In this document: piece by piece, positions 17,847 through 27,104 of the stretch | Position numbering within the stretch: position 1 is the first letter of the stretch | Layout: each line of letters starts with the position of its first letter | DNA from: Opitutaceae bacterium UBA2377 | GTDB lineage: Bacteria; Verrucomicrobiota; Verrucomicrobiia; Opitutales; Opitutaceae | DNA: 64,000 nt | Direction: 5' to 3' | Assembly (NCBI GenBank): GCA_002344205.1 | Contig: DDSZ01000025.1 | Coordinates: forward strand, 19,807-83,806 | Notes under the pieces: generated by a model | The model's input: only the letters and a program-made list of their open reading frames with translations | The model's database searches: none | Told to the model about the DNA's origin: nothing | Program-made: the position numbers and the translations under genes

Positions 17847-19421
17847 TCAGTTTTTCCGGGTCGAAACCTCGATCACATCGTGCGGTGCCGCTTCTTTCTG
17901 GCCGGCAGGGCTCACGCGGATGAAGCGGGCCTTGGCGCGGAGTTCGGGCAGCGTCGCGGCACCGAGGTAGCCCATGCCGCTCTGCACGCCGCCGATGAGA
18001 TTGCCGAGCACATCGTCCACCGAGCCGGAGACTTCCTTGAGGGCCTCGATGCCCTCGGCGGTGACTTTGCGGACCTTGTCGTCCTTGTCGTGGCCGTAGC
18101 GGGCGGCGCTGCCGGCCTTCATCGCCGCGAGCGAGCCCATGCCGCGGTATTGTTTATAAAGTTTGCCGCTGATCTCCATGATTTCGCCCGGGGCTTCGCG
18201 GCATCCGGCGAGGATGCCGCCACAGATCACGGCATCGGCGAGGGTGAGGGCCTTCACGATGTCGCCGGACTTGGTGATGCCGCCGTCGGCAATAAGCCGG
18301 ACGCCCCGCCTGCGGGCGGCGGCGCCGGCTACATGGAGGGCGGTGAGCTGGGGGATGCCCACGCCGGCGACGACGCGGGTGGTGCAGATCGAACCGGGGC
18401 CCTGGCCGATCTTGATGGCGTTGGCGCCACAGCCGGCGAGATACTCCGTGCCCGCGGCGCTGGTGACGTTGCCGGCGATGATGGTGAGTTCGGGAAAGGC
18501 CTTGCGCACCATCCGGACCATGTCACCCACGCCGGCGGTGTGGCCGTGGGCGGTGGAAACAGCGACCGCGTCGATGTGCTCCTCCACGAGGTGGCCCACG
18601 TGCGTGAGAATTTTTTCGCGGTCAAGTTCGCCGCCGGGTTTGCGCACCGGGGCGAGCGCGGCACCGACGAGCAGGCGGAACTGGGCGTCGCGCGCCGGCT
18701 TGCGCCGCGCCTTGCTCTCGGCGGTGATCTTCTCGACATCGGAACTGGTGACCATGCCGCGGAGATGATCCTGGGCGTCCACGACGAGCATTTTGTTGAT
18801 GCCGACATGAGTGGTGAAAAATGCGTCGGCGGCTGCGATGGGATCGTGCGCCACGGCGCGCTCCAGCACGGTGCGGAGTTCGGCGCGGGGGGTCATCACC
18901 TGGGCGACCGGCTTGGTTTTGTAGCGCTCCTTGACGACGTTGCCGGAGAGCAGGCCGACGAGCTTGCCGCCCTCGTCCACCACGGGGAAAGTGCTGAAGC
19001 TGAAGCGGCGTTGCTCGATCATCGCCAGCACGTCGCCGATGAGGAGACCGGGCGCGATGGTAATGGGATCCTGGATCAGCCCGTGAATGTGGCGTTTCAC
19101 GCGGGCAACCTCCTTCACCTGCTCCCTGGCGGGCATGTTGTAGTGGATGAGCCCGAGCCCGCCGTTGAGCGCCATGGCGATGGCCATGCGCGATTCGGTG
19201 ACGGTGTCCATGTCCGAGGAGATCACCGGGATTTGCAGCCGGATGGAATCGGAAAGGCTGGTCGAGGCGTCGGCATCCTTGGGCAGGATCTCCGAGTAAA
19301 GCGTGGCCAGCGACACGTCGTCGAAGGTCAGGGCGGTGGGCCGGTTCGCGCGGAAGAAGGCGTCGGCGGGCAGGTAAAACGCGGCGTCGGCCGGGTGGGA
19401 TTTCTTGGCAGCCTTGGTCAT
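17847..19421 (-). CDS. guaB: inosine-5'-monophosphate dehydrogenase
   Basis: A 524-residue enzyme oxidising IMP to XMP in guanine nucleotide synthesis. [15 protein letters not shown] starts the TIM barrel. A pair of CBS domains is inserted at about 120-240 ([22 protein letters not shown] before it; ARGxF-like repeats in it). Then come [15 protein letters not shown], the active-site [15 protein letters not shown] with the catalytic Cys, and [18 protein letters not shown]. The C-terminal flap contains [19 protein letters not shown] (usual RGMGS...Y). The start at MTKAAKK matches the family; upstream in-frame codons are low-complexity. Confidence 0.94.
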   Translation of the reverse strand: MTKAAKKSHPADAAFYLPADAFFRANRPTALTFDDVSLATLYSEILPKDADASTSLSDSIRLQIPVISSDMDTVTESRMAIAMALNGGLGLIHYNMPAREQVKEVARVKRHIHGLIQDPITIAPGLLIGDVLAMIEQRRFSFSTFPVVDEGGKLVGLLSGNVVKERYKTKPVAQVMTPRAELRTVLERAVAHDPIAAADAFFTTHVGINKMLVVDAQDHLRGMVTSSDVEKITAESKARRKPARDAQFRLLVGAALAPVRKPGGELDREKILTHVGHLVEEHIDAVAVSTAHGHTAGVGDMVRMVRKAFPELTIIAGNVTSAAGTEYLAGCGANAIKIGQGPGSICTTRVVAGVGIPQLTALHVAGAAARRRGVRLIADGGITKSGDIVKALTLADAVICGGILAGCREAPGEIMEISGKLYKQYRGMGSLAAMKAGSAARYGHDKDDKVRKVTAEGIEALKEVSGSVDDVLGNLIGGVQSGMGYLGAATLPELRAKARFIRVSPAGQKEAAPHDVIEVSTRKN

Positions 19422-19511
19422 GGGTTGCCGTGGACGGATTAAGCCCGGCGGCGGAAAGTGCAAACAGAAAGTCTGGTTTGCGCACCGGCACGCACTCGTT
19501 GACGCTGCGGC

Positions 19512-20537
19512 GTGGCCTATCGCCTCCAATATCGCCGTTATCGCCTCCCTTTCCGGGCGCCGCTGCGCACCGCGCATGGGGTGTGGGCGGAACGGGAAGG
19601 GCTGATCCTGCGATTGGAAGACGAGACCGGCCGGGTGGGTTGGGGTGAAGCGGCGACACTGCCGTGGTTTGGCACCGAGACGGCCGATGCCGCCGAGGCG
19701 GCGTGCCTGACATTGGGCGAGTTTGTCCCGACCGAAGCTTTTGAACTTTTGCCGTCACATCTGGGTTGTTTGCGACAGGCGCTGGTGGCGGCGCGGGCAG
19801 CTGAAAGTGCACCGGTGGAATGCAAGCCGATGCCGGTGGCGGCGTTGCTGCCGGCGGGACGAACGGCGCTGGCGCGGGTGGAGCCGCTGGCGGAGGCAGG
19901 TTTCCGCACCTTCAAATGGAAAGTCGGGGTGGAATCTGCGGGGGATGAATTGGGACTGCTGGATGACCTCTGCGCCCGCTTGCCCGGGGGCGGTCGGCTG
20001 CGGCTCGATGCCAACGGGGCCTGGGACCGGCGCACGGCGGAAAAATGGCTGGAGCGCACGGCGGAGCGGCCGGTGGAATTTGTGGAGCAACCCTGCTTCG
20101 CCAAGGCTTCGCAGGGCACGGCCCTACGTCGGCAAGCGGAGGATTTGCTGTTGGGGCTGGCGGCGGATTATCCCACGCCGATTGCTCTGGATGAGGCCTT
20201 GGTGGGCGACGGTGATGTTGAGCACTGGCTGCGGCTGGGCTGGCGCGGCGTCTTTGTGATCAAGCCATCGCTGTGCGGAGACATGGCGGCGACGATGCAA
20301 AAGCTGGCCGCGGCAAAGGCGGCGGTCGTGTTCTCCAGCGCGTTGGAGACGGCGGTGGGGGCAAAGCAGGCGCTGGCGACGGCGTGGCGATGGACGGGCG
20401 AACCGCGGGCGCTCGGATTTGGCGTCTGGCCGCTGTTTGCCGACGGGCGGTTCGACGGGCCGGCGTTGGCCCCGTTTCTACGCTGGCAAGACGTGCAACG
20501 CATCAACGAGGAGGCCGTGTGGAACGCGCTGAGCTAG
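19512..20537 (+). CDS. menC: o-succinylbenzoate synthase (enolase superfamily), with in-frame repeat insertion
   Basis: A 341-residue enzyme of menaquinone synthesis that dehydrates SHCHC to o-succinylbenzoate. The enolase-superfamily acid/base pair is visible: FKWKVGVE (Lys of KxK), [15 protein letters not shown] and IALDEALVG (the metal ligands Asp, Glu, Asp/Glu), and VIKPSLCGD. Directly after EQP sits [12 protein letters not shown], a translation of a repeat-like sequence (DNA 20093-20128) where homologues have a short loop. The downstream gene menE starts inside its last codons. A MenC role rather than a dipeptide epimerase is supported by that neighbour. Confidence 0.9.
   Translation: MAYRLQYRRYRLPFRAPLRTAHGVWAEREGLILRLEDETGRVGWGEAATLPWFGTETADAAEAACLTLGEFVPTEAFELLPSHLGCLRQALVAARAAESAPVECKPMPVAALLPAGRTALARVEPLAEAGFRTFKWKVGVESAGDELGLLDDLCARLPGGGRLRLDANGAWDRRTAEKWLERTAERPVEFVEQPCFAKASQGTALRRQAEDLLLGLAADYPTPIALDEALVGDGDVEHWLRLGWRGVFVIKPSLCGDMAATMQKLAAAKAAVVFSSALETAVGAKQALATAWRWTGEPRALGFGVWPLFADGRFDGPALAPFLRWQDVQRINEEAVWNALS
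20093..20128 (+). repeat. CTTCGCCAAGGCTTCGCAGGGC-type repeat inside menC
   Basis: A 36-bp segment starting CTGCTTCGCCAAGGCTTCGC lies in frame after the EQP motif of menC. From memory I recognise the TTCGCCAAGGCTTCG word as a dispersed repeat in planctomycete and verrucomicrobial genomes. It lengthens a surface loop by about 12 residues without breaking the frame. A related word, CCGCCTACGCCAAAGC, lies between genes near 33320. Confidence 0.55.
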
Positions 20538-21679
20538 AGTCAATCGCCCTTGCGACGGGAGCGGCGGAAAAATGCGGCGGCTTTGTTTTCCTCTGCGATC
20601 CGCAATGGCCCCCGGCGCAGCGGGCCGAGTTCACGCGTCTCACCCAATCGAAAATCGGAAGTCGAAAATCGAAAATCAAGCGGGGCTGGCTCTGCCTGGC
20701 CACCGGCGGCACCGGCGGAACGCTAAAGTTTGCCCGACATGACGAGCGCACCCTGACGGCGGCCGTGGGCGGTTTTTGCCGGCACTTCGGCCTGCAACGG
20801 GTGAATGCCGTCGGGGTGCTGCCGCTGCACCACGTCAGCGGCTTCATGGCCCTCCTGCGGTGCCGGGAGACCGGTGGAAACCATGTGGCGTGGGACTGGC
20901 GGCGATTGGAAGCCGGCCAGCGGCCGGCGATCCGCGGCGGATCGTGGACCATCTCGTTGGTGCCGACGCAGCTCCAGCGGTTGTTACGCTCGCGCGCGGC
21001 CACGGCGTGGTTGCGGAAATTCGCGCTCGTGCTCGTGGGTGGCGGTCCGGTGTGGCCGGACCTGGCCGATGCCGCGGCCCGGGCCAAGCTGCGGATCGTG
21101 CTCAGTTATGGCCTCACGGAAACGGCGGCCATGGTCGCGGCGCAGCGACCGGAACAGTTTCTCGCCGGCGATCGGAGCAATGGCCGGGTGCTGCCGCATG
21201 CGACGGTGAACATCGGCCGGGGCGGCGTGGTGCGGGTGGGCGGGCGGTCGCTTTTCCGCGGTTACTTTGGGGAACGCACGCAGCGCCGCCGGTTTGCCAC
21301 GGGGGATTTGGGTGCGCTGGATGCCGAAGGTCGGCTGGAGGTGCTGGGCCGGCGCGACGCCATCATCATCACGGGCGGAAAAAAAGTGCATCCAGCCCTG
21401 GTCGAGGCGGCGCTGCGGGCCACGGGCAAATTTGCGGAGGTGGTGGTGCTCGGCCGGCCGCATCCGGAATGGGGCGAGGAAGTGGTGGCGTGTTATCCGG
21501 CGGGAAAACAGGCGGTCACGGCCGGGTTGTTGCTCGAGAGCCTGGCCGCTTACCAGCGACCCAAACGGTTCATCGCGGTGCGGGACTGGCCGCGCAATGC
21601 GCAGGGCAAGGTCAACCGGGCGCAACTGCGTGCGGCGGTCTCAGGCTTGGCCGACCCAGGCGGCGAGCGGCGCGGGTAG
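20519..21679 (+). CDS. menE: o-succinylbenzoate-CoA ligase (short form)
   Basis: A 386-residue AMP-binding enzyme that activates o-succinylbenzoate with CoA for menaquinone synthesis. It is shorter than the usual 450-490 because the N-terminal subdomain is reduced. The P-loop reads CLATGGTGGTLKFAR instead of TSGTTGxPK. Other blocks are LPLHHVSGFMALLRC, LVLVGGGPVWP, LSYGLTETAAMVAA, ATGDLGALDAEGRLEVLGRRD, and GKVNRAQL with the C-terminal lysine. The GTG start lies within the menC coding sequence, giving translational coupling. An AT-rich repeat inserted at 20647-20677 adds SKIGSRKSKIK before the P-loop. Confidence 0.87.
   Translation: MERAELESIALATGAAEKCGGFVFLCDPQWPPAQRAEFTRLTQSKIGSRKSKIKRGWLCLATGGTGGTLKFARHDERTLTAAVGGFCRHFGLQRVNAVGVLPLHHVSGFMALLRCRETGGNHVAWDWRRLEAGQRPAIRGGSWTISLVPTQLQRLLRSRAATAWLRKFALVLVGGGPVWPDLADAAARAKLRIVLSYGLTETAAMVAAQRPEQFLAGDRSNGRVLPHATVNIGRGGVVRVGGRSLFRGYFGERTQRRRFATGDLGALDAEGRLEVLGRRDAIIITGGKKVHPALVEAALRATGKFAEVVVLGRPHPEWGEEVVACYPAGKQAVTAGLLLESLAAYQRPKRFIAVRDWPRNAQGKVNRAQLRAAVSGLADPGGERRG
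20647..20677 (+). repeat. TCGAAAATC repeat inside menE
   Basis: Three copies of TCGAAAATC with a GGAAG spacer lie in frame within menE and translate as SKIGSRKSKIK. The same word builds the gap at 1859-1992 and the gap before polX. The local A+T content is far above that of the gene. Confidence 0.7.
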
Positions 21680-22048
21680 CGGCACACGCTCGCGGAGTCG
21701 GGCCGAGGTGCTGACATGTTCGGTGCGCACACGGGCGGCGATTTTTTCGGGCGACCCGAGCCGGGTGATTTCGAAGTTGATGGCAAAGCTGTTCGCGGAG
21801 AGCGGCTCCGGCCGGAGGGTAATGCGCACCCGGTCGCCGACACGGAGAGGCCGGAGATATTCGGCGCTGCTTTTGGCGATGGGCACGAGCAGATCGTTGG
21901 CGGAAAAGAAGGCGGAGATTTCCAGCCCGGCCGCAGCCAGCGCCTCCTCATAGGCTTCATGGCAGAGAGCGAGGTAGTTGGCGAAGAAGACCACGCCGGC
22001 GGCATCGGTGTCGCGGAAATGGATATGGCGCGAGTAGGCGAAGGACAT
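21641..22048 (-). CDS. hotdog-fold acyl-CoA thioesterase, probable DHNA-CoA hydrolase
   Basis: A 135-residue 4-hydroxybenzoyl-CoA thioesterase-type protein. [28 protein letters not shown] contains the family's catalytic Asp-centred motif ([13 protein letters not shown] in relatives), and [18 protein letters not shown] follows. Placed tail-to-tail with menE and overlapping it by 39 bp, it is a good candidate for the 1,4-dihydroxy-2-naphthoyl-CoA hydrolase step of menaquinone synthesis. Generic acyl-CoA thioesterase activity is the alternative. Cytoplasmic, no extra domains. Confidence 0.82.
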   Translation of the reverse strand: MSFAYSRHIHFRDTDAAGVVFFANYLALCHEAYEEALAAAGLEISAFFSANDLLVPIAKSSAEYLRPLRVGDRVRITLRPEPLSANSFAINFEITRLGSPEKIAARVRTEHVSTSARLRERVPLPAPLAAWVGQA

Positions 22049-22050
22049 GG

Positions 22051-22083
22051 CTCGATTTTCGGTTTGGGATTTGGGGATTTCGA
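22051..22083. repeat. AT-rich repeat copy before polX
   Basis: CTCGATTTTCGGTTTGGGATTTGGGGATTT, a diverged copy of the TCGATTTT repeat, fills the short gap between the divergent thioesterase and polX genes. A promoter for both must overlap it, so the AT-rich repeat may be contributing promoter sequence. Confidence 0.5.
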
Positions 22084-22098
22084 CTCAAATTCGTCCGG

Positions 22099-23859
22099 AT
22101 GACCAAAAACGAGATCGCCGACGTGCTCAACGAGATCGGGGTGCTCCTCGAGCTCAAGGGCGAGAATCCGTTCAAGATCCGGGCCTACCAGAACGGTGCG
22201 CGGGCGCTCGAGGCCATTGAGGAGACGGAACTGGACCGGCTCATCCGCGCGGGCGAACTCGGCGGGATCAAGGGCTTCGGTGATGCCCTCGTGCAGAAGA
22301 TCACCGAATTGCACGCGACGGGCCGGCTGGAGTTTTATGAGAAACTGAAAGCCTCCATCGAGCCGGGCTTGGTTGAAATGCTCGATATCCCGGGACTTGG
22401 GCCAAAAAAAATCCGCGCCCTGCAGGCGAAGCTGGGCATCACCAGCATCACGGCGCTGGCGGAGGCGTGCACCGACGGCCGCGTGGCGGCGCTCGACGGC
22501 TTCGGGGAAAAGTCGCAGGAGAAAATCCTCGCCGGCATCGCGCACCGCGAGGCCTATGGGAAGCGTCACCTGTGGTGGGAGGCAAACGAGACCGCCCGGC
22601 CGATCTTGGCAGGACTTCGGTCCTTGCCGGCCGTGGAGCGGGCCGAGGCGGCGGGCAGCCTGCGGCGCGGGATGGAGACAATCGGGGACCTCGACTTTCT
22701 CGTCGCGGCGGAGGACAGCGCGCCGGTGGTGGCGTGGTTTGTCGCCATGCCCGGCGTCCAGGAAATCACCGCCCAAGGTGAGACCAAGGCCAGCGTGCGG
22801 TTTGCGAGCGGATTGCAGGCGGACCTGCGCATTGTGCCGGCGGACCAGTTTGTATTCGCGCTGCATCATTTCACGGGGTCGAAAGATCACAATGTGCAGA
22901 TGCGGCAGCGCGCCCTGGCCCGCGGCCTGAGCCTGAGCGAGTGGGGGCTGGTGCCCGCCGAGGGTGAGGGCACCGCGAAGGAGAAAGCGGAGAACAAGGC
23001 GCTGCGGACCCCTGCGAAATCGGAGGCCGATCTATTCAAGGCGCTGGGGCTGCGCTTCATCCCGCCGGAGTTGCGCGAAGGCTTGGGTGAAATCGAGGCG
23101 GCCGAGGCGGGCGAATTGCCCAAGCTCGTGGAACCGGCCGATCTGCGCGGCGCCTTTCACAATCACACGACGGCGTCCGACGGACGCAACACGCTGGCCG
23201 AGATGACCGCGGCGGCGGAAGCGCTCGGTTGGGAATACCTCGGCATCGCGGACCATTCCAAGTCGAGCTACCAAGCCAACGGTTTGAGCGAGGAGCGGCT
23301 CCGGCAGCAGATCGCGGAGATCCAAGCGCTGAACCGCTCGGGCCGCCACAAGGTCCATGTTTTAACGGGCACCGAGTGCGATATTCTCAGCGACGGCCGG
23401 TTGGATTACGATGACGGCCTGTTGGGCGAACTGGATTATGTCGTCGCATCCGTGCACAATGCGATGACGCAGGATGAGGCGACGATGACCGCACGGATCA
23501 TCCGCGCGATCGAGCATCCGGCCGTGACCATGCTCGGGCACCTCACCGGCCGGTTGCTGCTGCGCCGCGAGGAGTATCGCGTCAATGTCGGCAAGGTTAT
23601 CGACGCGGCGATCGCCAACTGTGTGGTCATCGAGCTCAACGCGAGTCCGTGGCGGCTCGACCTGGATTGGCGCCATTGGCGCAAAGCGGCGGAGAAAGGG
23701 CTGATGTGCGCCATCAATCCCGATGCGCACGAGACGGACGGACTCGCGCATGTGGCGGCGGGCATCAACTCTGCCCGCAAGGGCTGGCTGACGGCGGCGA
23801 GCGTGCTGAACACGCGCCCGCTGGCGCAGGTCCGGCGCTGGTTCAAGGAGCGTAGGTGA
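22099..23859 (+). CDS. polX: DNA polymerase/3'-5' exonuclease PolX
   Basis: A 586-residue family X DNA polymerase for gap filling in base excision repair. Residues 1-320 are the polymerase-beta-like part: helix-hairpin-helix blocks ([32 protein letters not shown]) and the palm motif [19 protein letters not shown] (GS and DxD). Residues 340-580 form a PHP phosphoesterase with [18 protein letters not shown] (HxH), [19 protein letters not shown] and [14 protein letters not shown]. It uses metal ions for both activities. Length and order match bacterial PolX throughout. Confidence 0.95.
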   Translation: MTKNEIADVLNEIGVLLELKGENPFKIRAYQNGARALEAIEETELDRLIRAGELGGIKGFGDALVQKITELHATGRLEFYEKLKASIEPGLVEMLDIPGLGPKKIRALQAKLGITSITALAEACTDGRVAALDGFGEKSQEKILAGIAHREAYGKRHLWWEANETARPILAGLRSLPAVERAEAAGSLRRGMETIGDLDFLVAAEDSAPVVAWFVAMPGVQEITAQGETKASVRFASGLQADLRIVPADQFVFALHHFTGSKDHNVQMRQRALARGLSLSEWGLVPAEGEGTAKEKAENKALRTPAKSEADLFKALGLRFIPPELREGLGEIEAAEAGELPKLVEPADLRGAFHNHTTASDGRNTLAEMTAAAEALGWEYLGIADHSKSSYQANGLSEERLRQQIAEIQALNRSGRHKVHVLTGTECDILSDGRLDYDDGLLGELDYVVASVHNAMTQDEATMTARIIRAIEHPAVTMLGHLTGRLLLRREEYRVNVGKVIDAAIANCVVIELNASPWRLDLDWRHWRKAAEKGLMCAINPDAHETDGLAHVAAGINSARKGWLTAASVLNTRPLAQVRRWFKERR

Positions 23860-23912
23860 AGACGCAAAAATAGGCTTTCCGTGCGGTGCGCTTTGCATAG
23901 CGCTTGTGGGCG

Positions 23913-25007
23913 ATGATCAAAGTCTTCGTCTCCGGCTGTTACGACATCGTGCATGCGGGGCATGTGCAGTTCTTCCGCGAGGCGCGCGCCCTCGGCGACC
24001 ATCTTACCGTCTCCTTTGCCTCGGCGGACGTGCTGTGGCTGCACAAGCACCGAAAGAGTTCGCTGCCCGACGAACACAAGCGGGCGCTCATCGCCGCGCT
24101 GCGCGTGGTGGACGAGGTCGTGGTCGGCACGGGCTTGGAGGAGGGCATTGATTTTCGGCAGGAATTTCTCCGCATTCGACCCCAGATCCTGGCGGTGACG
24201 GAAGACGACAAGTATGCGCCGCTGAAGCGGGCGCTCTGCGCCGAAGTCGGGGCGCAATATGTGGTGTTGCCGAAGACGCCGCCGGAGTTTCCGCCCATCT
24301 CAACGACCGAGATTGTGCGTTATATCCGCGCCCCGCAGGACGCGCCGCTGCGGGTGGATTTTGCCGGTGGCTGGCTGGATGTGCCGCGCTTTGCCCGGAA
24401 AGGGGCCTATGTTGTCAATTGCGCGATTTCACCGACGGTTTCGCTGCGCGACTGGCCCTATGAACGCAACGCCGGGCTCGGTGGCAGCGGAGCTTGGGCG
24501 CTGCTGATGGGCAAGGACAGCGTGGGCGCGGAGCTGGACCTTGGCGTGGGCTGGCAGGATCCGGCGGTGATTTCGGAGACAGGGCTTTGTGTCTGGCGCA
24601 GCGGCGACCGGCCGGCACTCGAGCTCAAGCACGACGGAGCGTTTCTCCGCGGGTGCATGGCCCTTTATTGGAGCGGCGCCCCGCACGACACACCCGGGGT
24701 GGTGGGATTGCAGCGGGATTTTGACGCCATTGAGCGGGCTGGCCGGACGGCGCGCGAAGCGGTCTGGGCGCAAAGCTTGGCCGGGCTCGCGGAAGCTGTC
24801 CGCCAATCCTATGCCGTGCAACTGGCCGAGGGTATGGCGGCATTGCCCGAAAGCGCCGGCGGGGTGACACCGTTGGCGCGGAAATACTGCGGCGGCGGTC
24901 ATGGCGGCTACGGGCTGTATTTGTGCGCCACGCCGGCCGACCGGGACCGACTTTGCCAAGCGGCGAACTTCCGGCCGATCGAGCCCTACGTATTGTCGGG
25001 CCGTTGA
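23913..25007 (+). CDS. cytidylyltransferase fused to GHMP-kinase-like domain
   Basis: A 364-residue two-domain protein. Residues 1-135 are a nucleotidyltransferase of the glycerol-3-phosphate cytidylyltransferase type: VSGCYDIVHAGHVQFFREAR (HxGH) and ISTTEIVRYI (ISTTxI). Residues 145-364 resemble GHMP kinases: APLRVDFAGGWLDVPRFA (usual APGRxDLAGGWTD), GLGGSGAWALLMG in place of GLGSSSA, and KYCGGGHGGYGLYL near the C-terminus. It could phosphorylate a sugar and then make the NDP-sugar, in the manner of other kinase/nucleotidyltransferase fusions, for surface polysaccharide. ATG chosen over an in-frame TTG three codons upstream. Substrate unknown. Confidence 0.78.
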   Translation: MIKVFVSGCYDIVHAGHVQFFREARALGDHLTVSFASADVLWLHKHRKSSLPDEHKRALIAALRVVDEVVVGTGLEEGIDFRQEFLRIRPQILAVTEDDKYAPLKRALCAEVGAQYVVLPKTPPEFPPISTTEIVRYIRAPQDAPLRVDFAGGWLDVPRFARKGAYVVNCAISPTVSLRDWPYERNAGLGGSGAWALLMGKDSVGAELDLGVGWQDPAVISETGLCVWRSGDRPALELKHDGAFLRGCMALYWSGAPHDTPGVVGLQRDFDAIERAGRTAREAVWAQSLAGLAEAVRQSYAVQLAEGMAALPESAGGVTPLARKYCGGGHGGYGLYLCATPADRDRLCQAANFRPIEPYVLSGR

Positions 25008-25017
25008 GCGGACAGTC

Positions 25018-26448
25018 TCAGCGCCCGCCGCGGCCAAGGAGGGCGACAGGGATCGTGGCGAGCAGGATTTTCAGATCCATCCACAGCGACCACCGGTCGA
25101 TATATTCGAGATCAAGCCGCACCCATTCCTCGAAGCTGGAGATGTCGTTGCGGCCGCGCACCTGCCAGAGGCAGGTGAGGCCGGGCTTGAAGCTCAGGCG
25201 GCGGCGGTGGGCGAGGTTGGCTATGCGCCCGACTTCCTCCAGCGGAAGCGGACGGGGCCCCACGAGGCTCATTTCGCCGCGGAGCACGTTCCACAGTTGG
25301 GGGAGTTCGTCGAGGCTGTGCCGGCGCAGGACGCGGCCGAGCCGGGTCACGCGGGGATCGGCGGTGAGCTTGAACACCGGACCATCCATTTCGTTGCGGG
25401 CGGCGAGTTCCGGTTTGCGCGCGTCGGCATCAACGCCCATCGAGCGGAACTTGAGCATGGTGAAAGGCCGGCCGTTGAGGCCGGCGCGCTCCTGCCGGTA
25501 AAGCACGGGTCCGGGTGAAGTCAGCCGCACCAGCAGCGCGGTCAGCAGGAACAGCGGGGACAGTGCGACGAGAAGTCCGGCGGCACCAATGTAATCCAGA
25601 CATTGCTTGATGAGCAGTCCGCCGGGCTCGGCGCGGTGGGCGCGGTAGTGGAGCACCGCCTCGCCGCCAAGCTGGTCAATGTTCAGCAGGAAAGGCGAGG
25701 CCACGGACAGGCCGGGGTGCATGATAATCTCGATGCCTTCCCGTTCGCAGGCCTCGATCACCACGGCCAAGTCCGAATCGGCGAGATCCTTGAGGTTCAG
25801 CAGGACCACGTTGACGGCGTGGGCATGAAGCTGCCGGGGCAGTTCTGCGGCGAAATCCGGCCCGGCGGGATTCAGGGTGGCGACATGCGTGAACTGGGCC
25901 TGCTCAATGGGGGTCAGGCCGGCCTGCAGGCGTGGCACGGACTCGGGCCGGCCCACCCAGAGAAGGCGCCGGCGCAGTTCCGCCTCGGCCATGCGACCGG
26001 TCGCGAAACTTCGCGTGAGCTCGTGCCGGGCATAGATCAGCAGCGAAGCCAGAAAGCCGCCGAGGATGATGACCGAGCGGGCGAACTGCACGCGCACGAT
26101 GAACAGAAAGATGACCAAAGCGACCACGGTCCAAAGGCAGCCTTGGATGATGCTGAAGATGGCCGCACCGCGCGATGGCCGGGAGACGGGCTGATAAAAG
26201 TCCTGCTGGGCAAGCAACAGCGGGCCGCACAGGGCCATGAGCGCCATGAGCCAGAGGTAGTCATCGAAGCCCTCAAGCTCGGGCAGGCCGAGCCAGGGAA
26301 AGAACGCGCGCAGGGCGTAGGCGAGCGCGACCGCGAGGGCGAACAGCAGGCCGTCGGCCAGTTGCAAGAACCGGATGCGGGTGTGTTGCGGCCGGGTAAG
26401 CACGTGGCGCGGCGCGGAGCTAGAGGTTTTTCGTGTAGCGGACGCCAC
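25018..26448 (-). CDS. exopolysaccharide biosynthesis polyprenyl glycosylphosphotransferase
   Basis: A 476-residue membrane enzyme that transfers a sugar-1-phosphate to undecaprenyl phosphate, starting repeat-unit assembly. Residues 25-140 contain four membrane helices. A Rossmann-like middle domain follows (RLLWVGRPESVPRLQAGLTP). From about 270 comes a membrane hairpin (LDYIGAAGLLVALSPLFLLTA) and the catalytic cytoplasmic domain: SPGPVLYRQERAGLNGRPFTMLKFRSM, LRRHSLDELPQLWNVLRGEMSLVGPRP, FKPGLTCLWQVRGR. Its 5' end overlaps the GspB-like gene by 29 bp. Confidence 0.93.
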   Translation of the reverse strand: MASATRKTSSSAPRHVLTRPQHTRIRFLQLADGLLFALAVALAYALRAFFPWLGLPELEGFDDYLWLMALMALCGPLLLAQQDFYQPVSRPSRGAAIFSIIQGCLWTVVALVIFLFIVRVQFARSVIILGGFLASLLIYARHELTRSFATGRMAEAELRRRLLWVGRPESVPRLQAGLTPIEQAQFTHVATLNPAGPDFAAELPRQLHAHAVNVVLLNLKDLADSDLAVVIEACEREGIEIIMHPGLSVASPFLLNIDQLGGEAVLHYRAHRAEPGGLLIKQCLDYIGAAGLLVALSPLFLLTALLVRLTSPGPVLYRQERAGLNGRPFTMLKFRSMGVDADARKPELAARNEMDGPVFKLTADPRVTRLGRVLRRHSLDELPQLWNVLRGEMSLVGPRPLPLEEVGRIANLAHRRRLSFKPGLTCLWQVRGRNDISSFEEWVRLDLEYIDRWSLWMDLKILLATIPVALLGRGGR

Positions 26449-27100
26449 GGGCGTCCTCGAAGATCAGGAGGCCCGGTTGCACGTCCACGAGCCGCAGCGA
26501 AAGCGTCCGGTCCACGAGGTCGTTGAGACGGTAAACCCGGTCGTTCATCAGGACCCGGCTGTCGGCGCCGGAGGAACGCACGCCCAACACGTGCAGGCGG
26601 TCGAGGTAGTCGTGGATGCGCTCATCCGGAGACGCGGCGGCCGGTGATGGGGCGGGCAGGGCGGGCGGTGGGGAACTGGCAATGATCACGGGCGCAGGCT
26701 CGGTGCGGACCGGAGGGGTTGAAACCGGCGCCGGGGGTTCGGGCGGGCTTTCCACCACGGATTCGGGCTTGGGCAGAACAGGCACGAAGACCACCGGGGC
26801 CGGGGCAGGGGAATCGTTCACAACCGGCGTCGCGGTGGACGGGGAGATCGGAGCGGCGAGGGCGACCGGGGGCGCGGCCGGCGGGGCAGGTTCACGCAGA
26901 AGATAAACCGTGGCCACGACCGAGAGGACAATGAGCACGGAGCCGCCGGCCACGAGCAGCAGCACGGCCTGCGATGCCATGGGTTTGCCGCGGCGCGTGA
27001 TGCGACCGCCGCTTTCGCCGGGCATGGGCGGGGCAACACCCGCGGCATCGGTGGTGCGCTGGCGCTGGGCTTTCTTCAGGGCGTCGTTAATCAGGCTCAT
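26420..27100 (-). CDS. GspB-like single-pass membrane protein
   Basis: A 226-residue protein. It begins MSLINDALKKAQRQR, the cytoplasmic motif typical of proteins paired with ExeA ATPases. A membrane helix at about 43-66 (AVLLLVAGGSVLIVLSVVA) is followed by a Pro/Ala-rich periplasmic linker and a C-terminal GspB-like domain (VLMNDRVYRLNDLVDRTLSL, ending LLIFEDARGVRYTKNL). ExeB/GspB couples the ATPase to secretin assembly in type II secretion; here the partner gene is a sugar transferase, so a role in polysaccharide export or envelope insertion is inferred. Four bp separate it from the ATPase gene. Confidence 0.8.
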   Translation of the reverse strand: MSLINDALKKAQRQRTTDAAGVAPPMPGESGGRITRRGKPMASQAVLLLVAGGSVLIVLSVVATVYLLREPAPPAAPPVALAAPISPSTATPVVNDSPAPAPVVFVPVLPKPESVVESPPEPPAPVSTPPVRTEPAPVIIASSPPPALPAPSPAAASPDERIHDYLDRLHVLGVRSSGADSRVLMNDRVYRLNDLVDRTLSLRLVDVQPGLLIFEDARGVRYTKNL

Positions 27101-27104
27101 CGGA

